DNA of 64,000 nt from Ignelater luminosus (taxonomy: Eukaryota; Arthropoda; Insecta; Coleoptera; Elateridae), in the NCBI GenBank assembly GCA_011009095.1, contig VTPC01091272.1, forward strand, positions 545,016-609,015. The letters run 5' to 3'. The notes under the pieces are model-generated. The model saw only the letters and a list, made by a program, of their open reading frames with translations. It had not been told where the DNA came from and did no database searches. Below are positions 26,246 through 38,266 of this stretch, in pieces. Positions within the stretch are counted from its first letter, which is position 1; the number at the start of each line of letters is the position of its first letter. The translations under genes were made by a program, and so were the position numbers.

Positions 26246-27491
26246 CGAGGGTGGTCTGAAAAGTTTCCGACCTAACAAAGATACAAGACATTTTTTCTGA
26301 AAATTTTTTTTATTTTTCAACATAGTCTTCTTGTAACTCTACACACTTCTCCCAGCGATGCTCCCATCTCTGTAACCCGTCCAAATAGTACTCGGCATTT
26401 TTCTCTGCAAAATAATTGTTCACGAAGGTGATTGCCTCTTTATTTGACGAAACTCTTTGTTCTCCGAGCGCAATTTTTAGATGAGGGAACAAAAAGAAAT
26501 CGCTTGGGGCTAGATCTGGTAAGTAAGGCGGATGGTCAAGCAGTTCAAACCGTAATTCGTGGATTTTCGCCATGGCAACCGCTGAGGTGCGAGACGGTGC
26601 GTTGTCTTGGTGAAACAGGATTTTCTTTTTCTCCAAATGTGGCCGTTTTTTCGCAAGTTCTGCCTTCAGCTTGTCAAGTAATGATGCGTAGTATGCTCCT
26701 GTAATGGTTTTTCCTTTTTGAAGATAATCGATTAAAATAACTCCATGACTATCCCAAAAAACAGTCGCCATCACTTTCCCAGCCGAAAAAACAGTTTTTG
26801 CTTTTTTTGGAGCCGGTTCCCCCTTTGCAGTCCACTGTTTGGACTGTATTTTTGTTTCGGGCGTATAATGGTGTATCCAAGTTTCATCTACAGTAATTAA
26901 TCGGCGCCAAAACTCGGATTTATTTCGCCTAAACTGCGCCAAAAGAGCGTTGGAAATATTCATTCGAACACGGTTTTGGTCTAACGTGAGCAAACGCGGC
27001 ACCCAACGCGCGGACAGCTTTCTCATGCCTAAATGTTGATTTAATATGTGACAAACACGTTCTTTTGACATGTTCATAACCTCTGCTATCTCTCTCACTT
27101 TAATTCGGCGGTCGTCTAGCACCATTTGGTGAACTTTGGCGATGTTTTCGTCGGTAGTTGCAGTTTTTGGACGTCCAGAACGTTCATCGTCTCCCAAGCT
27201 CTTACGGCCACGTTTAAATTCAGCAGCCCAAAATTTCACTGTGGTAAATGATGGTGCAGAGTCCCCATACACAGAATCCAACTCATCTTTTATTTGCGAA
27301 GGCGTATTGCCTTTCAAAAACAAATATTTAATGACAGCTCGATACTCGACTGTTACATAAAAACTGCGCGTCCAAAATGGCTGAAACTTTGGTGAGTAAC
27401 TGTCAACAGATGAACAACGAAATTCAGTAGCTTTTATTTACGAGTGCTGCCATCTTCACGTTGAGGTCGGAAACTTTTCAAACCACCCTCG
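26246..27491 (-). mobile_element. mariner transposon, copy A
   Basis: 1246 bp with 27-bp terminal inverted repeats starting CGAGGGTGGT and containing GAAAAGTTTCCGACC, with one mismatch between ends. TA duplications lie at 26244-26245 and 27492-27493. It is closely similar to the element at 56971-58264 over its whole length, apart from a 46-bp deletion near the transposase start. Confidence 0.96.
26310..27323 (-). pseudogene. mariner transposase, nearly intact but lacking its start
   Basis: An uninterrupted 337-codon frame ends CVELQEDYVEK, close to the full mariner length. It holds the paired HTH region, the LSARWVPRLLT linker and the D34D catalytic triad: ITVDETWIHH (Asp146 in this frame), HQDNAPSR (Asp240) and LPDLAPSD (Asp275). 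The expected ATG is absent. Compared with copy B, a 46-bp deletion removes the first codons, and upstream in-frame triplets lack an ATG. The frame offered here opens at a TTG. Two changes beside catalytic positions, DNAPSR where family members usually have DNAPSH and YLPD for YSPD, also suggest decay. The encoded enzyme would cut and paste elements carrying matching terminal repeats. Confidence 0.93.
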
Positions 27492-27659
27492 TATATCCTA
27501 AATACACTGCCAAGCAAGATTAACACATAATTCTTTTAAAAGAAATGTGCTTGTCAAACGGCTATTATTGTTATAAAAAATTCCTTGGATGTAAGATATA
27601 CATATTCACAATTTTGTTTCTTCTTCCTTTTCGATAAATTCTTTATACCTTCAATTTAG

Positions 27660-29060
27660 AATCTTGGTAAGAGCAGCACCTTCGATATCCTGTGTCACCT
27701 CCTCTAGTTCGCATGACTACTTCTAAGTGCAATGTGGCGCGTGTTGATAATGAAACTACGAATGTGATTCTCGTTAAGATGTTTCCATTCTTGCATCAAT
27801 ACCTCTTGAAGATCATTTAGCGTAGCAGGCCGTAATGTTATAACATTACGTGCGCTTCACAGATACTCATTTGGATTTAAGTAGGGATTGCAAGCTACCC
27901 TGTTCAGTCAAAGAACTGTGCAACTCTAGCGTTATCCTGAATTGACGGCAATTCTTTGCCAAAACAAGCTGCAAACGCAACAACGTGAGTTAAGTTTTTG
28001 TGACGGGTGTTGTAACATTTATGTAACAGATGTAACGGATATTGTAATATTGTAACAGTTACATGGACCAATTCCATTTTTGCAAGTTATTAATGATGTT
28101 ACAGCCATCATTTTTAGACTATATTTCTGTAACTCACGTAAGAACCCTGACATGGTACCTGTGTTCAATATCAATGTTAAGAGTTCATTTATTATCCATT
28201 GAGTATTCGTGACAAATCGCAGCCGTTATTAATTTAAAGTAAATAACAGTAAATAATATTCTAGATCATCATTAAACATATCAGTTGTCAATCTTCACAA
28301 GATTTCAGCATTATTTTTGGGATTTACTTTTATAAGTATTACAACGATTACACCATTAAGAATTAGGGATTATGCTTTCAATTTGAGGTTATAATAACTT
28401 ATGGAACTGTATGATAAGAGAACTCTGCTTTAGTGAAATCTTAAACAAGTGACTTCATTTTTAAATGAGGCTTTTTAATCAATAAAGTTGTGTTAGGCGC
28501 AAAAATTCAACTATGATCTCGTAGAACGTCTTCAATATAGGCATTTGGCCTAATAATAGGCCTAAGATCTGTTCTACCACTGAGAGAAATCCCGTTTAAA
28601 TCATGATGAATTCACCACCGAGCGAGTCACCCTCAGTAACTGCATTGTCAATATAGCGCTCTCCTTATTGTTTTCAGACTTTTTTCCGTCCGTCTATAGT
28701 GCATAAACTAAAACACGATTCATCAAGTTTAATCGAGCAACTCGGTGTTTTTGCAAAAGAACTAGACACTTCGTAGGACGACTAGAGTTAAAGTTTGCCT
28801 TCTTTAGTCTTCTTCTCGCCGTTCCTTTATTTACTCGTACTTGACGGTCTGTTTGAAGCATGTCTTCATCTATTTTTTTGTATTTGCGATTACGTGAAGC
28901 ATTCAACACTTCAAAATGCTCATGTTTTGCTTACGGCCTTGTTTTCTCTTCCTAACAACGTTTCCAGTGTCTTGAAAGCGTCTCCATGATCTTGATACAG
29001 TTGACTAATGAACACCAAAACCATTCGCGACATATTTTTGTCTTCGCACCTCTTCCAAAA
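27660..29060 (-). pseudogene. Tc1-like transposase relic
   Basis: Read on the minus strand from high to low coordinates, pieces in several frames follow Tc1 order. First a helix-turn-helix segment (VNKGTARRRLKKANF and KHRVARLN, about 28735-28840). Then ERYIDNAVTEGDSLGGEFIM (about 28600-28660) and GISLSGRTDLRP...AYIEDVLRDH (about 28510-28600). Then QDNAR (second catalytic Asp, about 27926-27940) and NPNEYL with the Glu (about 27866-27885). Last, LNDLQEVLMQEWKHL and a GGDTGYR-like tail near 27690. Roughly 480 bp of unrelated DNA separates the VLRDH and QDNAR blocks. Many stops and shifts show it is long dead. Element ends were not found. Confidence 0.8.
27983..28139. repeat. possible small inverted-repeat insert within the Tc1 relic
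   Basis: ACGTGAGTTA at 27983-27992 and its exact complement TAACTCACGT at 28130-28139 bracket 157 bp rich in TGTAACA words. It lies within the roughly 480 bp that split the Tc1 relic. The inverted repeats are only 10 bp and no target duplication was confirmed, so this is tentative. Confidence 0.3.
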
Positions 29061-32000
29061 GGGTTACTGATTGGGTTATCACGACCCAGAACTGACATTA
29101 TTAGAATAAGTTTATAAAGGATCAGAAAATATTTATTTGATAACAAACAATTCAATTTTTCCAACACAGATTAGAAATTTTAGTGCAGACTTCAACAGAC
29201 TTTGCTTTTTGCTTGTTTCTTTTTTGTAAACTATTCTGATAGACGCCTGCGTCTGTTATAAGTGTGTAATTTATATTGTATGCTTCCCTGAGCATTACAA
29301 AGTATTTTTCTAAAGGTATCAGATTTTTTCATGATACGTTACATATAAGTCAGTTAACAAATGCAATTCTTATGATCAACGTTCTATTACCAGATTTAGA
29401 AAATAAGTTTAATAACCAATAAATAATGTCATAAATACAAAATACGTGATATTTATAATAGCACATGGAAAATTCCTTCGAATTCCTCATCAGCAGATAT
29501 AAATGTCAAAAAAGCACGTAAAATGGACGTCACTCTGTTATGTGGCTTGCCAAAATATTTTCTACGACTGAGTCTGGCTTATACTCAACCGATGTTGTTT
29601 CGGGTGTCAAAACGTTTTGAATTATCTATGTAGTAATTACTTATGCCCGTAAAAAGCAATTTTAATATTTTATACTTTTTTATGATAGAAATATAAATAC
29701 AAAATTAAGTGTAAAACGTCTATCGTTAATTATACCGACCCGAAAGTTTGTTTGGCATGTTCACATTTGCAAACATCAACTGACTTCTTTTGATATCTGT
29801 CAGTTTATTTTTTTTAGATTATCAAGTTTTCTTGGTTGTTTGCGCTAGCTCTCATAAGCCAACAGTCGGACGTGTATTATATTTACCTGTGCTTTGTTAA
29901 TTGATTCTAGTACGAGATAGTCCTGAGATTTGATTTAGTTATCTGACAAAAACAATGTTAAATATAGTCTAGAGCTTAAATAATATTATCCTTATCTACA
30001 AAGAAAGCTTTCTGAAATTACAATACCACTTCAAGCGCTCGGCTTGCCTAATGACGTATGAAGAGATATGAAAAATAATAAGTTAATGAAATAACTGTGC
30101 CTGTCGTTTTGGAACTGACCATTATCAGTCTAGATACTGTGAATTAAGTAAAATAAACAAATTAAAAACTGATTGTTTTAAAGTTCTTCTTGTTTACTAA
30201 CGAAAATTAAAATTTTTTATTTGAACAAGAAACAGGTCGATTGCTGTCAAGCCCTATAGAAGCCAACATCAGTTCTAAACGTTTTAGATGAATGACAACC
30301 ACTAGGGTAACATTATGTTGTATTTGGAATTAAAAATGTATTTTTATGTAGATATTATAGTGCACTAAAAGTCTCAGGGTGTAACTTTAATTAGTACCCT
30401 ATAAATGGCATTTAGAAGAAATGTGGAAATCAGGGGCAGACAAGTTGTAATTCACTTCACTCCTAGTTTTGGTAAAAGATGCATATTCTTTACACGCAGA
30501 AAGTAACATGGTTTTAGCTTAGAAACGTCACGCCAATAACAACGTCTATTAATCCTTGATTGATCAGTTAGAATGGGGTTCAAAAATCTGCCAGAATTGG
30601 TGACACAAACAAAGAAGGAAACAGAAGACGTTAGCAATAATAGAAAATATGGCAAAATGGCACGACCATGATTTGTTTCGTTTTCCTTTTCGCTATCCTG
30701 TATGGATGTAGTCAAACATTCTCATTGTTTTATTATTCAATAAGATTTGATAGAGTAAGTAACTTCACCAAGACCTTCTAGTAGGATAGATTTTTAGAAA
30801 ATCGACTGAGTATTGTTAACGGTTTACATTTTACTGTGTTGCGCAGAACTGGCTGTTGCAGATCGTTTGTCCTCTACCAAGAGCTCTACATCCTTTCTTT
30901 CTGAACTAGCCACGTTTCTAATATACATAAACAGCTTTCTGTCTAATAATGTAGTTAATGGTTAAGTTAAAAAGTTCTTCGTTTTGCTTCTCGTTTAATG
31001 AAGTCTTTCATTATTTTAATAACTTTTGCAGTCGACTTTGGAATTACATTAAATAAAATTAGCCTTCTACATAATTTCCACAAAATTTCATTCAATAAAT
31101 TGTTAATAAAAATTCGATTTGTACTTTTTATAATGGTCATAACAGAAGCAAATGCTGTTTGTATTTGAATATCCCTCGTATATAGTTGGGAACTAATAGT
31201 AATAAACTGTTCACATACATTTTTAGGAATGTATTTACTAAATTATTAGTTTTCTCAAATTCTTCTAAAATAACTACAAGATAATTTCAGTTACAATTTG
31301 TCATTACTCTCATTCAAACTAAAATAACAATGATAGATTGGTCGTTGCCAGCAATCAAGCATTTTTGGATGTAGATATGTGTTGCAATTAGTTTTCCCAA
31401 GCTATAAATTAACCTCTCTTCTAAAATTCTGTTCGTAATGCTATTGTTCATAAATAATTAATAGAAAATACATAGTTTATTTAATCAAATAAATTATAGT
31501 ACAAGATAAATAATTTACTTCACAATGAACACAACGGAAGTTAATTATCAAAACATTATCTTTATCTGTTTGTGTCGAAATTATCTTTTCTACTCAATAA
31601 TAAAGCTGCTGAAAAGGGAAAATTTTAATTTTTATCTAATCTAAAAAATACTACAAACTTACATATACCAAGTCCCTAAATTTATTCAGGACTTACGTAA
31701 ATACTAAATTGTATAAAGCTACTAGATCCTGATAAAAGGAATAAAGATATTTTAGTGAATTGATTACTTTTTGAGATCAATGTTATTTTCTTGAAAGCGT
31801 GTGTATATTGTATAGTATAAAACAACCAAACAGCTATATTGTATTATAGTTGTATGTGTGGGCAGCCGTTTTAGTTTCTCTCTTTTTCTTTAAACTCATC
31901 TTTGTTTACCTGATCGGCGTACCTTTTTTATACCTGGCTAGTTTATCTCGATCACATGTCGCAAATGATTCAAAACGAAAGGCAGCAAACAAATTGAAAA

Positions 32001-33320
32001 ATTCAATATTTTAGTGATACCCAGATTTCGTTATCGAAAAACTAAAAAAGGGGACACGCAAACAACATGGAAATTACACTCTTATTATTGGACAGGATTT
32101 AATAGCAAAATATTTTACGATAAGTAAACATGTAAATGTAAATATGTGTATGCGAGTGTGCATGTGTTTGTTTTATAATCTTATCAGTTTTATTTTCATA
32201 TTCGTCAGCTAACTCACTTTTGTGTCTTATCGTATCTGTGTGCATATGTGGACGTTACAAGTTTACTTTTATAATCGTCATTATTATATTTTCTTTCTAT
32301 CTTACGTGTTTATAATATTTCAGGATCTTGTTCTTTTGTACGAAACAATAAAGTTAATTGAATTGAAGCAGGTGAATACACATCATGAATGATAAATTGA
32401 TAATAGAATGGATCGTAAATATTTAACAAACTTACTATATTGAAATATTGTCGGTTGTGTACTTTAATAGTAGACTTCTGTATATTGTCAATTAAAAAAC
32501 CTTTTTTTTGAAAAATCTGATTGTTTGATAAACCTTTTACACAATGTTATAAAATCATAAATGAATTATTCAATAGCAATAAAGTAAGTGCAAAAGTGAA
32601 TTTAATTATTTTGTTGTTGAATTTATTTATACAGGACTGTTAAAATTTTTTCGATTACTAATTATTTTGAAAACTTTAAAAATACAAAATTAGTTAAACA
32701 GTAACACATCTATTTTCTACGGTCATTTTCAGATATGATAGCAGAATGACAATGATCAAGGTAGAACAACTATTTTTACTAACAATAGAGACAATAAAAA
32801 CGCATAATACATAAGAATATAGAATAATCAAAGATCTGTTGCAGATAACACTTTTTGGAACATCACAAAACTTTCTTACCTAGCTTAATTCTGAGTCTTT
32901 TCTCAGTCACGTCTCACACTGAAAAATCAATTTGCTTGTTGTTGTTGTGATGATCAACGTTATAAACTATTAATACTCGAAGTAGCTATATTTGGCTTGG
33001 TTTTCCTATTAGAATCTTTATTGTTTATTTGGTGAATGGATATTATTTTTGGCTCAGCTTCCTTATCAGAAGCGTGGATGTTCATTGTACTTGGGTCGTG
33101 GGTGTTACAGATTTATTGTTAGTTCTGAAATAATCTCCAGCTAGGAAGTTCTGGTGTCTAACTTCGAACGTATGTAATGATATCTAGATTTCTTTCTGCT
33201 TTTTTATAGAATTTGGTTTTACGTTCTTGTATGATTAGGCACCAATGCTAAACAGGTGGTTCCGCGCAGTGGTGAAATCACTGAGCTACTTTGCTTATCA
33301 GCTTTCAACTAATCTCGTTA
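29061..33320. other. unassigned AT-rich DNA
   Basis: No gene or element recognised. An 87-residue minus-strand frame at 30452-30715 has no family features. Confidence 0.5.
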
Positions 33321-33322
33321 TA

Positions 33323-34558
33323 CATAGGTTACTAGGTAAGTTTTGCAATACAACTTAATTGATTTATTTTCTTTCATAATAATCACCATTACAATTTATA
33401 CATTTCTTCATCCGAACAAACCAATCGTTAAAAATGTCCTGCCATTTTGATTCTGGAAGCTCTGCACATGCCTGGTCCCACGCTGCTAAAAGTTCCTCGT
33501 TGGTGTGAAACTTGCGGCCTTTTAACTTGTCCTTCACTAGTGGAAACAAACCGAAATCGCACGGGGCTAGATCTGGACTATAGGGAGGATGCTCAAGTAA
33601 TTTTAGACCAGCATTTTCCAAAAATTCTTGCGTTAACCGCGCTGCATGTGGTCTAGCATTGTCATGATGAAAATGCCAGCTATCCATTCTTGAACGGAGA
33701 CGAAGTTTCTTCAGCTGTTCAATCACCTGAGTAAGACATTCATTTACGTACCAAGAAGCTGTTACTGTACTATCGAGTACAATTCTTGTTAAAATACCTC
33801 TAACAGTAAAAAACACAACGATCATTTTCTTTCTTATTGATTGCGATTTACAAACCTCCGTTGGCGTCTCTTCGTTTTCAAATAACCACACCTGATTATT
33901 ACGCTTTGATCTGACATCGTAATAATATAACCAAGTTATTTAAATACCGTGGAGCTCCATTTGCGTAGTCTTTTAACATTTTTTTGCACCAAACCACTCT
34001 ACATGCCATTTGTTCAACACTAAGCGCATGAGGGACCCAAAGGGACCTTCCTCACTTTTAAATGTTCATGTAGAATTTTATGAACACTTGGTGCACTAAT
34101 CACTAATGTTTCTTCGATCTGACGATAAGGTATTCGCCTGTTTTCGGTAATTAAATTTGACACTGTATTGATGACTTCTGGAGTAACCACGTCGGATGGA
34201 CGCCCTGACCGCGGCTTGTCATTTGTGGAAAAATCTCCGCGTCGAAATTCTCGGTACCAACGAAATACTGTTGTTTGATGAGGACAGTCATCACCCATAA
34301 CGTTTTTTAGTTCATCCACACACTCGTCGACTGACAATCCTCTCAAAAAGTTATACTTTATAACTGTACGAATTTCGTCTCTTGACCAAGTCGCTATACT
34401 GACAATAGTCTAACCTGCCATATTTAAAGATGTGTTGAGACACGCTAACCAACCTTTACATGTGGTTTTCTATTAATGTGCACTACGCAGCGATATCAAC
34501 TTTGTGGTGCTTCTTGGAAAATAACAGGTGTACTGTACGACTTATCTAACGACCTATG
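33323..34558 (-). mobile_element. mariner transposon, third lineage
   Basis: 1236 bp. Imperfect inverted repeats start CATAGGT and share about 22 of 31 positions by eye. The TA duplication is at 33321-33322 and 34559-34560. Both termini and transposase differ from the two other mariner types in the window, so at least three mariner lineages have been active here. Confidence 0.88.
33364..34397 (-). pseudogene. mariner transposase pseudogene missing first catalytic Asp
   Basis: The N-terminal HTH block (RGLSVDECVDELKNVMGDD, GRPSDVVTPEV, HEHLKVRKV) and the C-terminal catalytic block (FHHDNARPHAAR, PYSPDLAPCD, ending NGDYYERK) are both clear. The second and third Asp are 34 residues apart, as in mariner. 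Between the blocks the frame shifts near 34040. At about 33925-33945 the segment that should carry the TGDE motif, with the first catalytic Asp, is missing while the following TW and YYYD residues remain. The expected start codon reads ATA (34395-34397). The protein is therefore catalytically dead as well as broken. Confidence 0.88.
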
Positions 34559-34560
34559 TA

Positions 34561-37526
34561 TTATCTGTCTAAGAATTCAAGAAGATCTGTTTCGTTTTTT
34601 GTGTTTTTATTCTAGGATTGGGGTTTTTCAAGACCTCTGATACTATAATTCAGCAGAAGATTAAACTTAGGTGGTGATACATTCATCAGAATTCTGTTGG
34701 TGATCAGGCTTGGTTTTGCTAAACTCTTCAAAGCCTCGCTACTACAGATTGGTTTTGGAAACAACAGATGAACCTTACTTTCCATGTTCTCGCAATCATG
34801 ATTACAGTGTGAGGAGAGGCTTCCGATTGCTGTTACTTCATTATCACTCGCTTCTTGGGCTTTAAATTTTATATTTAATTTTGTCTAAAAAGACCTTTTA
34901 ACTCGTATTGTAACAGGAGAATTCATCCCTATCGAATGATTTTCCTAGCCTAGATATAGCTCAAAAGGACCCTCAAATGGTTTAAATGGAATTTTTTTTA
35001 ATTTTAATTGTCTAAACTAAAGTTTCTTTAAGACAGGACCATAGCAGGTGAAATTTGTATGTTTATTTTTCTACCTAGAATTTATGCTGTCACCCCTATT
35101 CATGCCCAAAGCCACCAATTTAATTTTAAATGACTACATTTTATTTTCGTTTATTCATTTATTAATTATAAAACTTACAATCTCTAGTAGTAGAACAAGA
35201 TATTATATTACTTCAAATGATAGATACAAATAGCATTCCAGACGGTGATCTAGGAACGATCTTATTGTAACATTTTGAACCACTACGAAGAAAGCTAAGC
35301 TAAGACGTCTTAGTAACTCTAGTGGCAAAACCACACCTATTATGGTAATATATTGATTGCATGGATAAAATCAGCAAATCCAAAGCTACTATTTTTGCTT
35401 TGCCTAATTTCCCAAAAGATAGCATCCCATGATAGGAAGACTATTTTATATTGAAAAGGCAGATTTAAGAAAAAAAGAAAATTTGGACACTGTTACATAT
35501 CCTTAGCTATTTATGGCTTAATCTTGTGATAAGTTTTTGTTTGTAGTAGGACTTTGAAACTGAAAAATTGAATAATAGATTGGTTTTGCGTCTAAAGGTC
35601 CTCTAACTTTATGTACCTCACAGTATTGCTTGATTAGATTGTAAAAATAAAATTTCCGTAGAACCTACTTTTTAGAATGGTCGTAGAAAAGATAAATAAA
35701 AATATTGATTTTCTATTATCTTATTTAAAATAAACTACTAGTAAATAACGTTTTCATTAGATACACACTGATTTCTAATTGGAATTTTTTAATCAACAAA
35801 AATTGTAAATTTCCGTTTTGTTACGTAATTCTATCACTGATAAGAGGAAATGTGCCAATTTATAGTATGGAAAAAATCTGTTTGTTTCTGTGTAAAATAG
35901 TAAAACTGTGCTTTTCTTAAAGTAAGATGGATCAAACTAATTAATGATTGGTTTCAACACAATATCATGAAAGACTAGCTCAGCCAACTTTATTATGATA
36001 TACATTTAAACTACAATTTCTTTCAAAGAAGTTGTTAAATATAAACCTCTAAAAATAGACGAGAATAGAAACAGTAATATTTATTGTAAGTCATATATCA
36101 ATATAATAAATAGATATAACTATATATAGCTTGATAAAGTTTACACAACATTATGAGAAATTTTAACATAAACAAAATATTATTCCAACTAATATCAATG
36201 AAGTCATAGTTAAAATAGACCCATGTAGGTACTTACCTGCTACACTTGAGTTTTGATTCTAAAGTTCAAGGAACTACATAATTAATGTATTGTTTCCATA
36301 ATTTATACTTATAAATTATAATAGACTAGTCCAACAATATTCACCCTTGTAATATGTAAGAATTTCTACTTCTAGTTAACATTAGTAACACTAACGGCAA
36401 ATAAAACACACATACGGGGGCGATTCATGAGAAATAACGAGTCTATAGTAGAATTCGAGTTTTCTTCATTTTAAAGACATCATGAAGCACAGACACCTTG
36501 TTTTGTTTTTTTTGTATACAGTTTCCTAGTTACCCCTGAATATGTGAAATTTAAAAATTTAAGTCAGTCTCTAACTTTTTCTTTTTATACTCTCTAACCA
36601 TATCTTACTTAGTCTGCAAAACCTGTCTGAATGATGCAAGGTAGTATACATTGCAAAAATCTACATAAAGTTCTACTTATTGAACCGTGGCTCTGTGGCA
36701 AAATAATAAATATATATTTAACGTCCATAAAGAATGAATCTGACGATGGATCTGGAAAACTAAATTTTAGAGAGATCAGAAACATTTAAGAGAGAAAGTG
36801 CCTTTAGAAAATTTTTACTGACTTTATGTTTATGTTTCATGACCGAAAAAGGAAAATAGAAAGTTTCCATTTTCTGGGATTCGAATTTCTTTTTAGAATT
36901 CCAAGATTCTAACAGTAAATCTCAATCCTGTATTTTACTACTTTAAATATTTTGTCCTCGCTTAGTATTGAGAACTCAACTCAACTCAACACCTGTTTAA
37001 TTTGTGTATGACTGTCATTTTGCCCTCCATGCTAAACGGTAAAAATGACATTTTTGACTATGGTCATTTTTCTAGATCTTAAAAACTATACGTAGTCATT
37101 TCAATTATTCTCAGATATTAATAGTATATCGTAATCCCACTGGGTTCCAGTAGACACTACGGCAGTATGATTTTATAAAGTAAGTAATGTGTTGCATAGG
37201 AATTATGAATTGTCCCATGCGATGTACGGGTCTTCCTAAAAAGACACTCCTAACATGATGATTGTATTATTTCTAAGAAAATAACCCCGATGGAGTACCA
37301 GCTAGTTTTTTTTTACAGACAGAACCATTTGGCAGATTTTACGTTGACATCAGACATCTCCATCTATGGCCTGCAACCATTGTCGACAAGGTTAAGTGAT
37401 TTTTTGATTTGTGATTCTTTTCTGTATTTGTTTTTGAATTTTTTTCACAGCATCCGGTTAGCATTACGCTAGCTTAGAGTACGTATAAGGTACTTTTTTG
37501 TTTTTGTAGTTAATCTTTTGTGTTCG
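34561..37526. other. unassigned AT-rich DNA
   Basis: No gene, RNA or element end recognised. A short pentanucleotide run (CAACT repeated three times) lies near 36975. Confidence 0.5.
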
Positions 37527-37619
37527 AATAACGACAGAAGCGGATTTAGGTTTGGTTGCGCCTTAGGCCTATTTTGATATGGTGCCCTTTTTGTTTCTTA
37601 AAGGTGTATATAAAATATA

Positions 37620-38243
37620 CAGAGTGTCCCGTAAATGCCAATAAATCTTCAGGTAAACATCTTCTTCTATGAGTGCTTATTGCAAATCTGCAAAAAGAAA
37701 ATTTTTCCTCGGCTTAGTTTTCTTGTACAAGTGGTCAGAAGTTAACATTTTTAACACTAAATAAACAGAAACCAAAGAATCGAATCCGCATGAAGCCATT
37801 ACGAATTCAACAAATGAATCTGTTGAAACAACAATTATCCTTGATAAAGCAGAGGACTATTATATTTTTCTTTTTGAAGATACTGTTAGAAATTGAATTA
37901 TATTACCAAAAAATAGATGTGACAAACATGCAAGTCTTGGGTGTACTAATAAATCCGATGAAATTAGTTCTTAGTTACCAGCAACTCTTTCAAGTTTTGA
38001 CAATTTTATGGTTCATTGTCACTGGAATAAAATTGATAAATCTTTGATTTCTTGCGAAACTTTCGTTCTTGTATTCGAATAATTTTGTATTTGCCTGCAA
38101 CAGCGTTGCCAAAGTTAAATTTCTTTTTTGGTTCGTGTGATAAATCTAAGTACGTTGGAACATTCGCGTTTTCAACTTTGGCATCTTAAGAGGTTAAGGA
38201 AGACTGCTATGTGAAGCTTTATTGGTATTTACGGGACTTCCTG
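37620..38243. mobile_element. TA-target inverted-repeat element within the hAT MITE
   Basis: Ends are CAGAGTGTCCCGTAAATGCC (37620) and, reverse complemented, CAGGAAGTCCCGTAAATACC (ending 38243). The similarity continues into CAATAAA. TA lies on both sides (37618-37619 and 38244-38245). This fits a Tc1/mariner-superfamily element of 624 bp. The 85-residue frame inside (37790-38047) shows no transposase motif, so it looks non-autonomous or too decayed to read. Confidence 0.8.
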
Positions 38244-38266
38244 TATAATAAAAAGCAATTGCTATG

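Noticed and set aside
26432..26704. 90-residue plus-strand frame, repeated at 57142-57429
   Set aside because: It is the antisense shadow of the mariner transposase in both copies.
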